A DNA stretch of 64,000 bases from Caproiciproducens faecalis. GTDB lineage: Bacteria > Bacillota > Clostridia > Oscillospirales > Acutalibacteraceae. A program made the position numbers and the translations under genes. The notes below the pieces were generated by a model. That model ran no database searches. It was not told the DNA's origin and worked only from the letters and a program-made list of their open reading frames with translations. Of the stretch, positions 1 to 9,588 are shown in pieces. Positions within the stretch are counted from its first letter, which is position 1; the number at the start of each line of letters is the position of its first letter. The stretch covers positions 744,001 through 808,000 of the forward strand of contig NZ_JAGFNZ010000001.1 in assembly GCF_019448085.1 (NCBI RefSeq), in the 5' to 3' direction.

Positions 1-2
1 TT

Positions 3-83
3 AGGGGATTTAATCGGTTTTTGCAGGCGTATAAAAATTGTCTTCCGGTGGAAAAAGAGGCAGTGCTGCGGTTATCCAGGTAA
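3..83 (+). CDS. C-terminal end of an unidentified protein (partial, left edge)
   Basis: An open frame enters from the left edge and ends at TAA 81-83. It gives about 26 residues rich in charged and hydrophobic residues (ends EAVLRLSR), as expected for a helical C-terminus. No family can be named from this length. It is read as the end of a real gene because the frame is open from the edge and nearly 300 bases of non-coding sequence follow. Confidence 0.35.
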   Translation, partial: RGFNRFLQAYKNCLPVEKEAVLRLSR

Positions 84-379
84 ACATCTCTGTTATACAG
101 AGAAAACAAAATCATAAGGTTCATCGTGATTTTTCTCCGAAAATAGATTTTGTTAAAACGCCAGCCTGTGTAACCACGGCATAGTACACTGCAGAAACTG
201 TGCGATCAATATTGACGTATGGGTAAGATTCTTCGGCAAATCCAGCGGATTTTTTTTGCATTAGCTCTGTTCCGTTCTTGCAGTAAAGTCAATATGATAA
301 CGAGGAGGAAATGGTTGCTTATCATGACTTTACAATCTGTTCGAGAAAGATAACATAATAAAAGAGGAGAAAGCAAAAA

Positions 380-2161
380 ATGAGAAAAAAAATTAAATGG
401 GTGGCTATTTCTCTTGTCGTAGTCCTAATAGGAGTAATTTTATCAACACTGATTGGTACAAATTTCGGCAAGACCAAGATTGAGCATCTGCAGCTTGTCG
501 ATAAGGCAGGCTACCGTGTATCCGCAAATCTCTACATACCGAAAACAGCAACAAGCACAAATCCGGCTCCTGCGATGATAGTGGTTCCGGGCGGTGACGA
601 TGCGGCTGATTCAATGTCCCCTTGGGCAGATGAGTTATCACGCCGCGGCTATGTAGTAGTCACCGTTGACTATTCAGGGGAAGGCGATACTGAAGTCAAT
701 CCCAACGAACAGTATTTTTCGGCAGCAAACGGTGCAATGGAATTAGATACAGCGTATGACTATATCTCTAATTTGGCCTTTGTTGATAAAAATCAGATCG
801 GTGTTGGCGGACATTCTATGGGTTCGATGTATTCCTTCAGGCTTGCTTTAGTGCGTCATGTTAAGTTTGTAGTTTCGGACGTAATATATAACGACAAATT
901 ACCGGACTATAATTTCAATTTCATTCAAATTTGCGCTACACATGATGAAGGTATTTTGGGAAGAGTTAGTAAGATTGAGGACTTGTATACTGATAAATTC
1001 CTCTGCAGCCTCTTCGGTACAGATAATATTACTCCCAATAAAGTTTACGGTTCATGGCAGGACTCAAACGCCCGCGTCCTTTATACTGTAAATCAAACGC
1101 ATCCTGACGACATGGTCAGAGGCCAGTTTATAGAAAAAATGTTGTCCTCTGTTATGAAATCTGCAGATGCTCCAACCCCTATCAATCCGGACAACCATAT
1201 ATATGCCTGGAAAATTGTCGGCATGATAATTGCAGTTATTGGTATGGGCATGTTCCTGTTCAGCTTGGCTGGTGCTCTTCTTGAAACGGCTGAATTTGGA
1301 AAACTAAAGCTGTCAAATAATAAGCAGATTGCTGGCTTAGCATACAAAAGCAAAGCTTGGTGGATTTACGCCGTAATTTTATCTCTTGTCCCCGTGATTA
1401 CATTTTTCCCGGGTACAGCGGTCGGCAACTCCATGACTTCAAATAATCTGTTCAAGCTTGGAACGACACCTAACGGATTCATGGTTTGGTCTTTGTTCAG
1501 CGCAGTTCTTATGCTGGCTCTTTTCTTTGTGTTCCATTTTACTGTCGGGAAAAAGCAGGGCGGTAACCTGAGCACATACGGTTTTGGGACAATTGAAAAC
1601 AAAAACAAAATAACACTCGCTTATATTGGAAGATCTGCGCTGTTTGCAGTGATTCTATATGCAAGTGCCTATTTCCTGATGTATCTGATTTATAACTATG
1701 CAAAGACGGATCTTCATATTTGGACTGTAGACATGCGCCCGTTAGCTTTGCAGCGCATTGAAACATTCCCATGGTACTATTTAGGACTGTTGCCCTACTT
1801 TGTTACTTCCTTACTGGCTGGTAAGGCGCTCAGCTTTGGCAATGAAGATGACAGCAAAGGAAAGAGTCTGTGCAAATCAGTAATTTTTGGAACAGTTATT
1901 GGTATGATTGCTCTGGTGGCACTTTATATCGTACATGAAGTATACCTCCGCAATGGTACTAGCGGTGCATTTTATAAAGGTCATTTTGCTAATTTCTATA
2001 TGACTTCATTGGAATGCATGATTCCTGAGTTTGGATTTGCGTCTGCTCTGGCATTGTACATCAACAAAAAGACGAAAAATAACTTTGCGGGTATCTTCAT
2101 TGGAGTTGCTTTGGTAACATTCTTTATAATAACTTCAAACGCTCTTTCAATGATTATTTAA
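380..2161 (+). CDS. Alpha/beta hydrolase fused to a polytopic membrane domain
   Basis: Membrane-associated serine hydrolase of unknown substrate. The start ATG follows AAAGAGGAGAAAG at a good distance. Residues ~7-26 form an N-terminal membrane anchor or uncleaved signal. Residues ~35-260 are a dienelactone-hydrolase-like alpha/beta fold: an oxyanion-type VVPGGDD stretch near residue 70, then the nucleophile elbow GHSMGS with Ser146. Asp and His partners probably lie in the D/H-rich segment before residue 250 (for example NQTHPDD). Residues ~280-593 hold about eight hydrophobic helices. The hydrolase domain is probably extracytoplasmic and held by the C-terminal bundle. The gene stands alone, with a strong terminator 100 bases downstream. 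Fold and nucleophile are read from sequence; the substrate is unknown. Confidence 0.8.
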   Translation: MRKKIKWVAISLVVVLIGVILSTLIGTNFGKTKIEHLQLVDKAGYRVSANLYIPKTATSTNPAPAMIVVPGGDDAADSMSPWADELSRRGYVVVTVDYSGEGDTEVNPNEQYFSAANGAMELDTAYDYISNLAFVDKNQIGVGGHSMGSMYSFRLALVRHVKFVVSDVIYNDKLPDYNFNFIQICATHDEGILGRVSKIEDLYTDKFLCSLFGTDNITPNKVYGSWQDSNARVLYTVNQTHPDDMVRGQFIEKMLSSVMKSADAPTPINPDNHIYAWKIVGMIIAVIGMGMFLFSLAGALLETAEFGKLKLSNNKQIAGLAYKSKAWWIYAVILSLVPVITFFPGTAVGNSMTSNNLFKLGTTPNGFMVWSLFSAVLMLALFFVFHFTVGKKQGGNLSTYGFGTIENKNKITLAYIGRSALFAVILYASAYFLMYLIYNYAKTDLHIWTVDMRPLALQRIETFPWYYLGLLPYFVTSLLAGKALSFGNEDDSKGKSLCKSVIFGTVIGMIALVALYIVHEVYLRNGTSGAFYKGHFANFYMTSLECMIPEFGFASALALYINKKTKNNFAGIFIGVALVTFFIITSNALSMII

Positions 2162-2260
2162 TAAATCGTCAATACCATTTTCATAAACTGCGATGTTGTC
2201 TGTTCTGTACTGATTTAAATGTCATGTCTACTATGGTCTCGTGACAGTCAACACAATATT

Positions 2261-2304
2261 AAGCAGGGATAGGTACAAAAACTGTACTTATCCCTGCTTT
2301 TTTT
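2261..2304 (+). terminator. Rho-independent terminator after the hydrolase gene
   Basis: A 17-base arm AAGCAGGGATAGGTACA pairs with TGTACTTATCCCTGCTT across a short AAAAC loop (one G-U pair) and is followed by a run of T. It sits about 100 bases after the hydrolase stop codon. Confidence 0.9.
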
Positions 2305-2784
2305 ACATACCTAAAGACCGTTTTCACGGTCTGATCTTATCGATGTTAAATTCTCCGATTGTTGTAAGTCCGCAGGTTCGACTCCTGTCAGAGTAGAGAA
2401 AAACGCGTTTTGCATCCTGCAAATTTTCAATTTGCAAGGCAACGGGCTTTTCACAATCACTTTCAAAAGGCCCGTCAGTCCGCATAGATACCGGTTTCAC
2501 GGATTATGTAACTACGTTGTATGATAGACTGTCTTACTAGTACAATTTAATTCAGGACATAAACGGGCGCACAAAAAAGCCCTCCACAAAGGTGAAGGGC
2601 GCGGATTGTCTCCAGTGCAGCTGGAGCAAATATCCTCCGGTAAAACGGCGCGGAAAATCCGCAATCTGCGGGGTAAATCAGGGTGATATCCACGATTAAC
2701 AGCGCTTCTTAATGCAGCTGCTACTCGGAAAGACTTTTGAAACAGTGTTCATGGTGTTCCGCCGGCAAAGTGCCATTGCAATCT
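2305..2784. other. Gene-free stretch with hairpins and a tRNA T-arm-like remnant
   Basis: No convincing coding frame. Positions 2372-2388 form a perfect T-arm (GCAGG, loop TTCGACT, CCTGT) without the rest of a tRNA. Two further inverted repeats lie at about 2417-2437 and 2442-2475, and a minus-strand terminator sits at 2573-2600. The T-arm may be an old attachment-site scar; this is inference. Confidence 0.4.
2573..2600 (-). terminator. Terminator of the His-rich protein gene
   Basis: On the minus strand, GCCCTTCA pairs with TGGAGGGC around a CCTTTG loop and is followed by TTTTTT. It lies about 185 bases beyond the stop of the minus-strand His-rich gene. Confidence 0.8.
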
Positions 2785-3297
2785 TTATCCGTGAAACTGG
2801 TGATCGTGGTCATGGCCGCAGTGAGCGGCGGCAATCTGCTCTCCTGCCTCGGTCAGGGCTATGCTGCCAAGCTCCAGTACAGGGGTATTGCCCAGGAAAT
2901 TGGGTCTGGTGGCTCCCTCCGCCACCGTTTCGCGGAAGTATGCGTAAAGCGCACTTTCTTTGTATTCCTCATAGTCGTATCCGTTCAGAGGAATGTCGTA
3001 ATCCAGGGTGATAAGGCCCAGGTCTTCCAGATTTTGCAGGAAGGCCCCTGCCTCCTTGACTGTCTTCATGTCGTCTGATGCCGAGCACAGAAAAACCGGT
3101 GCCAGGGCGGTCGAGACAAAATCCACCTCCCGGCTATCCGTTACAGTAAACCGGGCCACGGGTAAATAATGTCTGTGGTGGAGTTGATGGAGAAATTCCC
3201 TTTGACTTTCCGTTACCTCAACCGGCGTGTCATTTGTATCAGCTTTGCGGGGGTGCTCATGGCCGCAGCCGCAATTGCAGTGTTCGTCGTGAGTCAT
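2785..3297 (-). CDS. His-rich putative metal-binding protein, function unknown
   Basis: A 170-residue cytosolic-looking protein with no signal peptide. The start is placed at the ATG at 3297 because GAGACAGGAGGACAGTA directly precedes it; a longer open frame upstream lacks a ribosome binding site. The N-terminus has a Cys/His cluster (THDEHCNCGCGHEHPRK) and the C-terminus ends in AAHCGHDHDHQFHG, so both ends could bind transition metal such as Ni, Zn or Co. The middle (~residues 30-155) is mixed alpha/beta and not recognised. His-rich tails of this type occur in nickel and zinc chaperones, but there is no metalloenzyme or transporter next door to specify a role. Single-gene unit with its own terminator. 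Confidence 0.7.
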   Translation of the reverse strand: MTHDEHCNCGCGHEHPRKADTNDTPVEVTESQREFLHQLHHRHYLPVARFTVTDSREVDFVSTALAPVFLCSASDDMKTVKEAGAFLQNLEDLGLITLDYDIPLNGYDYEEYKESALYAYFRETVAEGATRPNFLGNTPVLELGSIALTEAGEQIAAAHCGHDHDHQFHG

Positions 3298-3682
3298 TAC
3301 TGTCCTCCTGTCTCTTTTATTTTGTGTAATTATCATACACAATTGGAGTAAAAAAGTCCACATCCATTTTTCACGTATAAGCGTGCTGTTTACTGAATTT
3401 GTTTGTTGGGTAAAGCAAACGCCCTCCACAATAAGAAGGGCGTGAACTCCTCCCGTTCAACTTTTGATAAATCATGACAATCATGTAACATGATGCTGAA
3501 ATCGCAGTAAGACAGATAAATTTCCTTCTCAGACTGTACTTTCGTACATTGCGGAAAAATCTGGCGTTTTATAATTATTTATGATGAAAAATGTTACATA
3601 TACTGATAGATTGTAAACAGTTGCCGTACTTTGCAGAACGCCATTCACGTATGCGGCCTGCGGAGTTTCTGACGGAGGAAAA
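3298..3682. other. Intergenic region between divergent genes, with a hairpin
   Basis: Must hold the promoters of the His-rich gene (minus) and the large surface protein (plus). At 3418-3443 an inverted repeat (ACGCCCT...AGGGCGT) resembles the terminator hairpin at 2573-2600, sharing GCCCTCCACAA. No further gene is seen. Confidence 0.4.
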
Positions 3683-6600
3683 ATGAGAAAGTTAAAACAA
3701 TTCAAAAAGGGCCTTGCCGTTGCGATAGCCATGCTGATGGTTATCACTATGCTGCCTGATGGCATATTGAAAGTCCGGGCGGCTGAAGGTGATAAAACCA
3801 CGTTGTATATTGACGACGGGGCCATCTCCATTTCCGGAGACACGGCTAGTTACAATTCCGGCTTTTATACGGTAACCAACGCAAACGGGTTCATCATTAC
3901 GCAGCACAACAGTGCGTCGCCCACCTTCTGGGATATTTCCGTGACGTGCGGCAATGCGGATATCACGCTGCAGAATGTGAACATCAATGAATATCTCAAT
4001 GGAATACATTATTACAAGCCCGGATTTAACATTGCACATGGTGCGTCGGTGAAGCTTACACTCAGCGGCAGCAACATTCTGAAAGGCGATAATTCATGCG
4101 CCGGCATCTTTGTGCCTTCCGGAGCGGAGCTCACCATCAACGGCACCGGCAGTCTGACAGCCATCAGTGGGGGAAACGGCGCGGGTATCGGCGGCAGTAA
4201 CTCCCCGGAATATGGTATAGGCGATACCAGCGGCGATGACTGCGGAACGGTAAACATCGCGGGCGGAACGGTAACAGCTACCGGCAACTACGGCGGTGCG
4301 GGCATCGGCGGCGGAGAATATACAGGCAGCGGTGGCACGATAAACATCACGGGCGGCACGGTGACGGCTACCGGTAATGGCGGCAGCGCAGGAATTGGCG
4401 GCGGAGAATACCTTGGCTCCGGAGGTAATGTCACCATTTCCGGAGGTATGGTAACGGCTACCGGCAGTGACGGCGGTTCGGGCATCGGCAATGGAAAAAA
4501 CGGAGGAAACGCCGGCACCACCGTTATAACGGGCGGCTCGGTGCACGCTGCCGGCGGCGTGCGGGGAATTGTACAGGATGCTTCCGGACACACGGAGCAT
4601 TGCGTAACAGTGAATGCCGGTACAATAATCGGCGCATCCGAAAGCCTGACCGCTTCAGTACAAGGCAGTTCGTTCAGCTCAATGCAGACCGACGAAAGCG
4701 GAAAGCTCTATTTCTGGATGGATGAAAATGCAACGGATCTGGCAACTGTGCAGTACAGCTCGGCTTTTTACAGGCTTTCGGTGCCCGTCGGCACAGCCGA
4801 TACCAACGCAACGCTTAGCAGCGCAGATCAAATGGCCGTGCTCGATCTTTCACAGGAGAGCATTACCATCGGTGCTTCCTCCATCACGGCGAAAAACACA
4901 AACAAGCAGGATGCAGGCTTATGCTCCAACGGTTATGTCATCACACAGAGCGCGGGTGGCAGCACGACCAACACCATTACTGTCACCGGTGGCTCGCAAA
5001 AGATAACGCTGCAAAACGTGGATGTTGAAAATTCCGCCGGCAGCGCATTTTCCATTGCCTCGGGCGCGGCGGTGAATCTCTCGCTTTCCGGCGCTAATAC
5101 ATTAAATAGCATAAGCGGAGATGGGATAGATGTCCCACTCGGGGCATCGCTTGATATCGTCGGAGGTGACAGTCTTACAGCCGCAGGCAGTGCCAATAAT
5201 GTGGGAATCGGAGACTGCGAAAACTGTGGTACGGTTACCATCGACGGCGGCACGGTGACGGTAAGGGGTGGCAGCAGCGGTTCCGGCCTCGGCGGCGCTT
5301 ACTACGGCGGCATCGTACTATGCTCAATTACCATCAACGGCGGCACGGTTACCGCATATGGTGGTTATTCGAGTCCTGCCGCTATCTTTGGCGCGATCGT
5401 CATCAACGGTGGTACTGTTACCGCTATAGGAAGTGGCCCGGATAGTAATACCACCGGCAGCGGCATAGGTGGTTTTGGATCTTCAGTGACTATTAACGGC
5501 GGTACGGTCACAGCGAGAGGAGGAGGCGGCGGCGCGGGAATCGGCGGTATGACATGCCCGGTGACTGTCAACGGCGGCACGGTGGACGCATACGGCGGCA
5601 GCGATGGTGCTGGGATCGGCGGCGTCTACTATATGAATGATTACACGGTAAATATCACCGGCGGCACGGTTACGGCACACGGCGGTTACTCAAACGGTGC
5701 GGGAATCGGCAGCGGAAGCGGAAATCTTGTTTGGAGCAGCGAAACCGGAGGTACTGTGAATATTTCCGGAGGATTCGTGAAAGCTTACAGCGGCCAGCAG
5801 AGTGCCGGAATCGGTGGCTCTCTCAACATCTCAGGTGGAACGGTAAATATTTCCGGTGGTACCGTAGAGGCCTATGGCGATCGCACTTCAGGCATCGGCG
5901 GCGGCAACCGCAATACCAGTGTAGAGGCAACCATTACCGGCGGTTCGGTGAATAGCAGCATCCAAGGTACGCCGACAAACGGTGCAAATTCCGTTTACCT
6001 GACCGCCGTTTCGATCCCCGCCGGAACAGACGTGAGCAATCTGTCACTTCTGCAGAACGGCAGCAAGTATACCTATGGATATAAGAACATGCGGACCGAC
6101 GGGGCAAGCCGCGGTAAACTTTATCTATGGCTGCCCGCCAATACGGAAACTGCGGCGGACGTAACAACAGACGGCGGCAGCTATAATGGGTATTATGGCA
6201 GCGTGGGTACCGGCAATAACAGCACGCTCAGAATGAACCAGAGTGTGCTTTCAATCGGAGGCATTACCGGCGGCGGAATATATACATACGGAAGCGTTCC
6301 GGCTGTTACAACCGGCGGCGGAAGCGGCGCAGGAAACGTAACTTATACTTTTACCGGCACGGATTACTATTCGGCCAGTGAGCCGACCGGCGTAGGTATT
6401 TTCAGCGTCACGGCCCAAAAGGCAGAGGATGCCTGCTATTACGCTTCTACAGCCACTGCATCCTTTACCATCGTGCCCAAAGAACTTACAGGTTCGGATG
6501 TCACGGTCACAATTCCGACACAGGAATACACCGGCAGCGCCCTGACGCCCGATGTAAACGTTGCGTATAACGGCGCCGTGTTGACAGAGGGGACGGACTA

Positions 6601-9472
6601 TACCGTTTCTTTCATAAACAATACGAATATTGCGCAGAGTACGGATCAAGATTCTCCTGCCGCGGCGATCACATTTATCGGAAACTTCTCAGGCAGCATC
6701 AGCAAAGCTTTTACTATCGAGGCCAGGCCTGTTATCAGCGTTTCCCACGTCCCGGACAATCTTGATGAATGGTCTGCAAAAATAGACTTTACCGTTGAAG
6801 CAGCGGCGGGAAGTTCCGGAATAAAAAGCGTGACTGTCAAAAAAGATACGGATGAAACGTCCACTGATATACAGGATACTCTCAACGAAGGGAAATATTC
6901 CTTTACTGCAACGAAGAATGGGTCATATATATTCACAGTGACAAGTAATTCCGGCTTTACGGCATCTCAAACTGTGGAGGCGAGCAAAATTGACACCGCG
7001 GCGCCTTCCGTCGGAAGTATATCCGGCAACCCGGAAAGCCCTGAACAATCCGCCGCGCTCAGCGTGAAGGTGACGCCCGGCGTCTCCGGGATTGGCAGAG
7101 TGAAAGTCAGCCGTTACGGCAGCGGGCAGTGGACAGTTTTGACGGGCGTTCCCATTGCTGACACTGCAAATGCGGATGGAAGCCATACCTACATATATAC
7201 CGTAACAGAAAACGGCACTTATAAATTTACGGTCACGAGCGCGGCGGGCGTTTCAACAGACAGCAACAGCGTAAACGTGACAAAGATCGACACTGTAAAG
7301 CCGACGGTCAGCGTCAGTGCAAAAAAAGCCGATGGCAGCGACTATGCCGGCGGCACATGGGCGAATCAGGATGTCACACTGAATGTTTCCAATACGGCTT
7401 CTAACCTTGGAACAACCGGGTTTGAATACAGCACCGACAGCGGCGATACATGGACAGCTTTTGACGGCAGTATTACCGATTTGGATGAGTGTACAAAAAC
7501 CTACTCCTTCCGTACGACAAGCGCAAGTGGAATTGTAAGCGATGTCAAGAGCATCACTGTCAAAATCGACAAAACCGCGCCAACAAAAACGACCGTCGGC
7601 TTTAAACAGAATCCATTTAAAACGGTCTTACATTTTCTGACGTTCGGAATTTTCTTCGGTGATACGGTGGATGTTAATTTTTCAGCAGCCGACAACGGCA
7701 GCGGAATAGATCATTATGAATATCAGGTTGTGGCGAAAGATGATACTCCGGGCACATCATGGCAGACGGGTTCTTTGAACATCTCGCCGGAATTCAAGGG
7801 GACCGTGTATGTCCGCGCGGTTGATAAAGCGGGCAATACGTCCGGTATCGTAACGAAATCGCTTGTCGCGGACAAAACGGCGCCGACAATTGCAGTGCCT
7901 CAGACAACTCTTTTGACCACCAGCCCGAATGCTTCGATTCCCGCTGCCGTGGAGGACAACGGCGCAGGTGTGGGTACCGTCACTTATCAGGTAAACGGAG
8001 GTTCGGTACAAACCATCGATGTGACAGATGGTGCCGCTGATTCTCTTGGGATATATAGCTTTTCAATTGTCAGCCTGCCGGACGGAGTCTACGACGTAGT
8101 GATAAATGCGCAGGATAATTCGGGAAATTGCGCGGATTCAGTAACAGTGCATGTGAACAAGGACACCACACCAAAGGTAACTGACGTGACGGTTATGCCG
8201 AGTCCGGCTTCGGTTGATCATGGTGCGGCGCAGATCTTTGCAGCCGCCGTAACCGGCATCAACAACCCGCCGACTGACGTGATATGGACCGTTTCCGGCA
8301 ACAGAAGCAGCGGTACGACAATTGATGCAAACGGCAGGCTGACCGTTGCGGCTGACGAGTCGGCGGTAGCCCTTACCATTACGGCAGCTTCCGTCTATGA
8401 TAAAACAAAGAGTGGCCAGACCGCCGTTACCGTGAACACGGCAGACCAGACCGGATTTTCTTTTGCCTCTTCCTCTGTTACAAAAAAACGCAGCGACGAG
8501 CCGTTTACCGTTGATGCTGCCGGCGGGCAAGGCAATGGATCTGTGTCTTACATGGTGACAAGCGGGGCTGATGTAATTTCGATAAAAGGCAATACCGTGA
8601 CCGTCAAAAAAGTGGGTACAGCCGTCATCACCGCCACGAAAGCAGCGGATGGCAGCTTCCGGCAGGCAGCGGCCGCAATGACCGTGTATATCGGCAGGGG
8701 AACGCCTGATGTCTCGACGCTGCCCGCGGCTTCGGGAATCAATGTTGTCGGCAAACTTTCGTCGTGTGAATTAACAGGCGGCAGCGCCGATGTGCCGGGA
8801 ACTTTTGCGTGGACAAATCCTGATACGATTGTAACGGAATCCGGAAATTATGAAGCGACCTTCGCCCCCGCGGACACGACGGATTATTACAACCGCCCCT
8901 GCATGGTAAGAGTTACTGTCAATCCGGTTATCTGCAGCAGCTTATCAGACGTTTCCTTCGACCTTACCGGCGTAACGCTCCCGAACGGAGTGACTTCCAT
9001 TTCGGTCGGCAGTTTCGTTGAACCGAAATCAAACGTAAGCTCAGTTTATTCAATTGTTGAAAACCGAATTGTAAGCGGGAAAAAACTTGAAGGCCTGACG
9101 GTTTACAATTTGAAATTGCTCGACCAGAATGGTAACCCGATTGAAGCATTTACCGGCAAAATCACGGTCAGAATCCCGATTCCGGAAGGCTTTAGCGGTG
9201 ACCTGCATGTCTACTGGTACAACGATTCCGACGGGACGGTGACCGACATGAACGCAAGACAGGAAAACGGGTACCTTGTGTTTGAAACCACTCACTTCAG
9301 TTATTACGCCGTTGCGGAACTTTCTGTAAAAGCTTCTTCAGGTTCCGGTACGATCCCGAATCCGGATACCGGAGACGGTTCGTTCCCACTTGTTCCAATA
9401 GCACTGCTGGGTATTTACGGATGCGGGCTGGCTGTTGTCACCAAAAGCAGACGATTTAGGACAAAACAGTAA
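3683..9472 (+). CDS. Large cell-wall-anchored beta-helix surface protein
   Basis: A 1929-residue secreted protein, probably an adhesin or polysaccharide-binding surface protein. The start ATG follows GACGGAGGAAAA. Residues 1-34 are a signal peptide (MRKLKQFKK, hydrophobic core, then VRAAEG). Residues ~60-780 carry more than a dozen imperfect copies of a unit like INGGTVTATGG..GAGIGG, typical of a right-handed parallel beta-helix. Residues ~870-1000 look MBG-like and ~1000-1650 are successive Ig-like modules with KIDTAAP / KIDKTAP linkers. The C-terminus has NPDTGD, a hydrophobic helix and the positive tail KSRRFRTKQ, a sortase sorting signal of the NPxTG type. The repeat region is G+C rich relative to the flanks. 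No sortase gene is in the window. The ligand is unknown. Confidence 0.85.
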   Translation: MRKLKQFKKGLAVAIAMLMVITMLPDGILKVRAAEGDKTTLYIDDGAISISGDTASYNSGFYTVTNANGFIITQHNSASPTFWDISVTCGNADITLQNVNINEYLNGIHYYKPGFNIAHGASVKLTLSGSNILKGDNSCAGIFVPSGAELTINGTGSLTAISGGNGAGIGGSNSPEYGIGDTSGDDCGTVNIAGGTVTATGNYGGAGIGGGEYTGSGGTINITGGTVTATGNGGSAGIGGGEYLGSGGNVTISGGMVTATGSDGGSGIGNGKNGGNAGTTVITGGSVHAAGGVRGIVQDASGHTEHCVTVNAGTIIGASESLTASVQGSSFSSMQTDESGKLYFWMDENATDLATVQYSSAFYRLSVPVGTADTNATLSSADQMAVLDLSQESITIGASSITAKNTNKQDAGLCSNGYVITQSAGGSTTNTITVTGGSQKITLQNVDVENSAGSAFSIASGAAVNLSLSGANTLNSISGDGIDVPLGASLDIVGGDSLTAAGSANNVGIGDCENCGTVTIDGGTVTVRGGSSGSGLGGAYYGGIVLCSITINGGTVTAYGGYSSPAAIFGAIVINGGTVTAIGSGPDSNTTGSGIGGFGSSVTINGGTVTARGGGGGAGIGGMTCPVTVNGGTVDAYGGSDGAGIGGVYYMNDYTVNITGGTVTAHGGYSNGAGIGSGSGNLVWSSETGGTVNISGGFVKAYSGQQSAGIGGSLNISGGTVNISGGTVEAYGDRTSGIGGGNRNTSVEATITGGSVNSSIQGTPTNGANSVYLTAVSIPAGTDVSNLSLLQNGSKYTYGYKNMRTDGASRGKLYLWLPANTETAADVTTDGGSYNGYYGSVGTGNNSTLRMNQSVLSIGGITGGGIYTYGSVPAVTTGGGSGAGNVTYTFTGTDYYSASEPTGVGIFSVTAQKAEDACYYASTATASFTIVPKELTGSDVTVTIPTQEYTGSALTPDVNVAYNGAVLTEGTDYTVSFINNTNIAQSTDQDSPAAAITFIGNFSGSISKAFTIEARPVISVSHVPDNLDEWSAKIDFTVEAAAGSSGIKSVTVKKDTDETSTDIQDTLNEGKYSFTATKNGSYIFTVTSNSGFTASQTVEASKIDTAAPSVGSISGNPESPEQSAALSVKVTPGVSGIGRVKVSRYGSGQWTVLTGVPIADTANADGSHTYIYTVTENGTYKFTVTSAAGVSTDSNSVNVTKIDTVKPTVSVSAKKADGSDYAGGTWANQDVTLNVSNTASNLGTTGFEYSTDSGDTWTAFDGSITDLDECTKTYSFRTTSASGIVSDVKSITVKIDKTAPTKTTVGFKQNPFKTVLHFLTFGIFFGDTVDVNFSAADNGSGIDHYEYQVVAKDDTPGTSWQTGSLNISPEFKGTVYVRAVDKAGNTSGIVTKSLVADKTAPTIAVPQTTLLTTSPNASIPAAVEDNGAGVGTVTYQVNGGSVQTIDVTDGAADSLGIYSFSIVSLPDGVYDVVINAQDNSGNCADSVTVHVNKDTTPKVTDVTVMPSPASVDHGAAQIFAAAVTGINNPPTDVIWTVSGNRSSGTTIDANGRLTVAADESAVALTITAASVYDKTKSGQTAVTVNTADQTGFSFASSSVTKKRSDEPFTVDAAGGQGNGSVSYMVTSGADVISIKGNTVTVKKVGTAVITATKAADGSFRQAAAAMTVYIGRGTPDVSTLPAASGINVVGKLSSCELTGGSADVPGTFAWTNPDTIVTESGNYEATFAPADTTDYYNRPCMVRVTVNPVICSSLSDVSFDLTGVTLPNGVTSISVGSFVEPKSNVSSVYSIVENRIVSGKKLEGLTVYNLKLLDQNGNPIEAFTGKITVRIPIPEGFSGDLHVYWYNDSDGTVTDMNARQENGYLVFETTHFSYYAVAELSVKASSGSGTIPNPDTGDGSFPLVPIALLGIYGCGLAVVTKSRRFRTKQ

Positions 9473-9588
9473 GCCTTTCGGAGACTTATTTCATTATTCG
9501 GGATAAACTGGATTTTCATCTCATTCGGCGATATAATTGAATCAGGAAAAATTCTTCTTTCAATTAAAAAACCGAAAGGATGGGGAAC

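Noticed and set aside
4100-5960. Regular short repeats that might look like a CRISPR array or minisatellite
   Set aside because: They are codons for the Gly-rich beta-helix units of one long protein; spacing is irregular and no cas genes are present.
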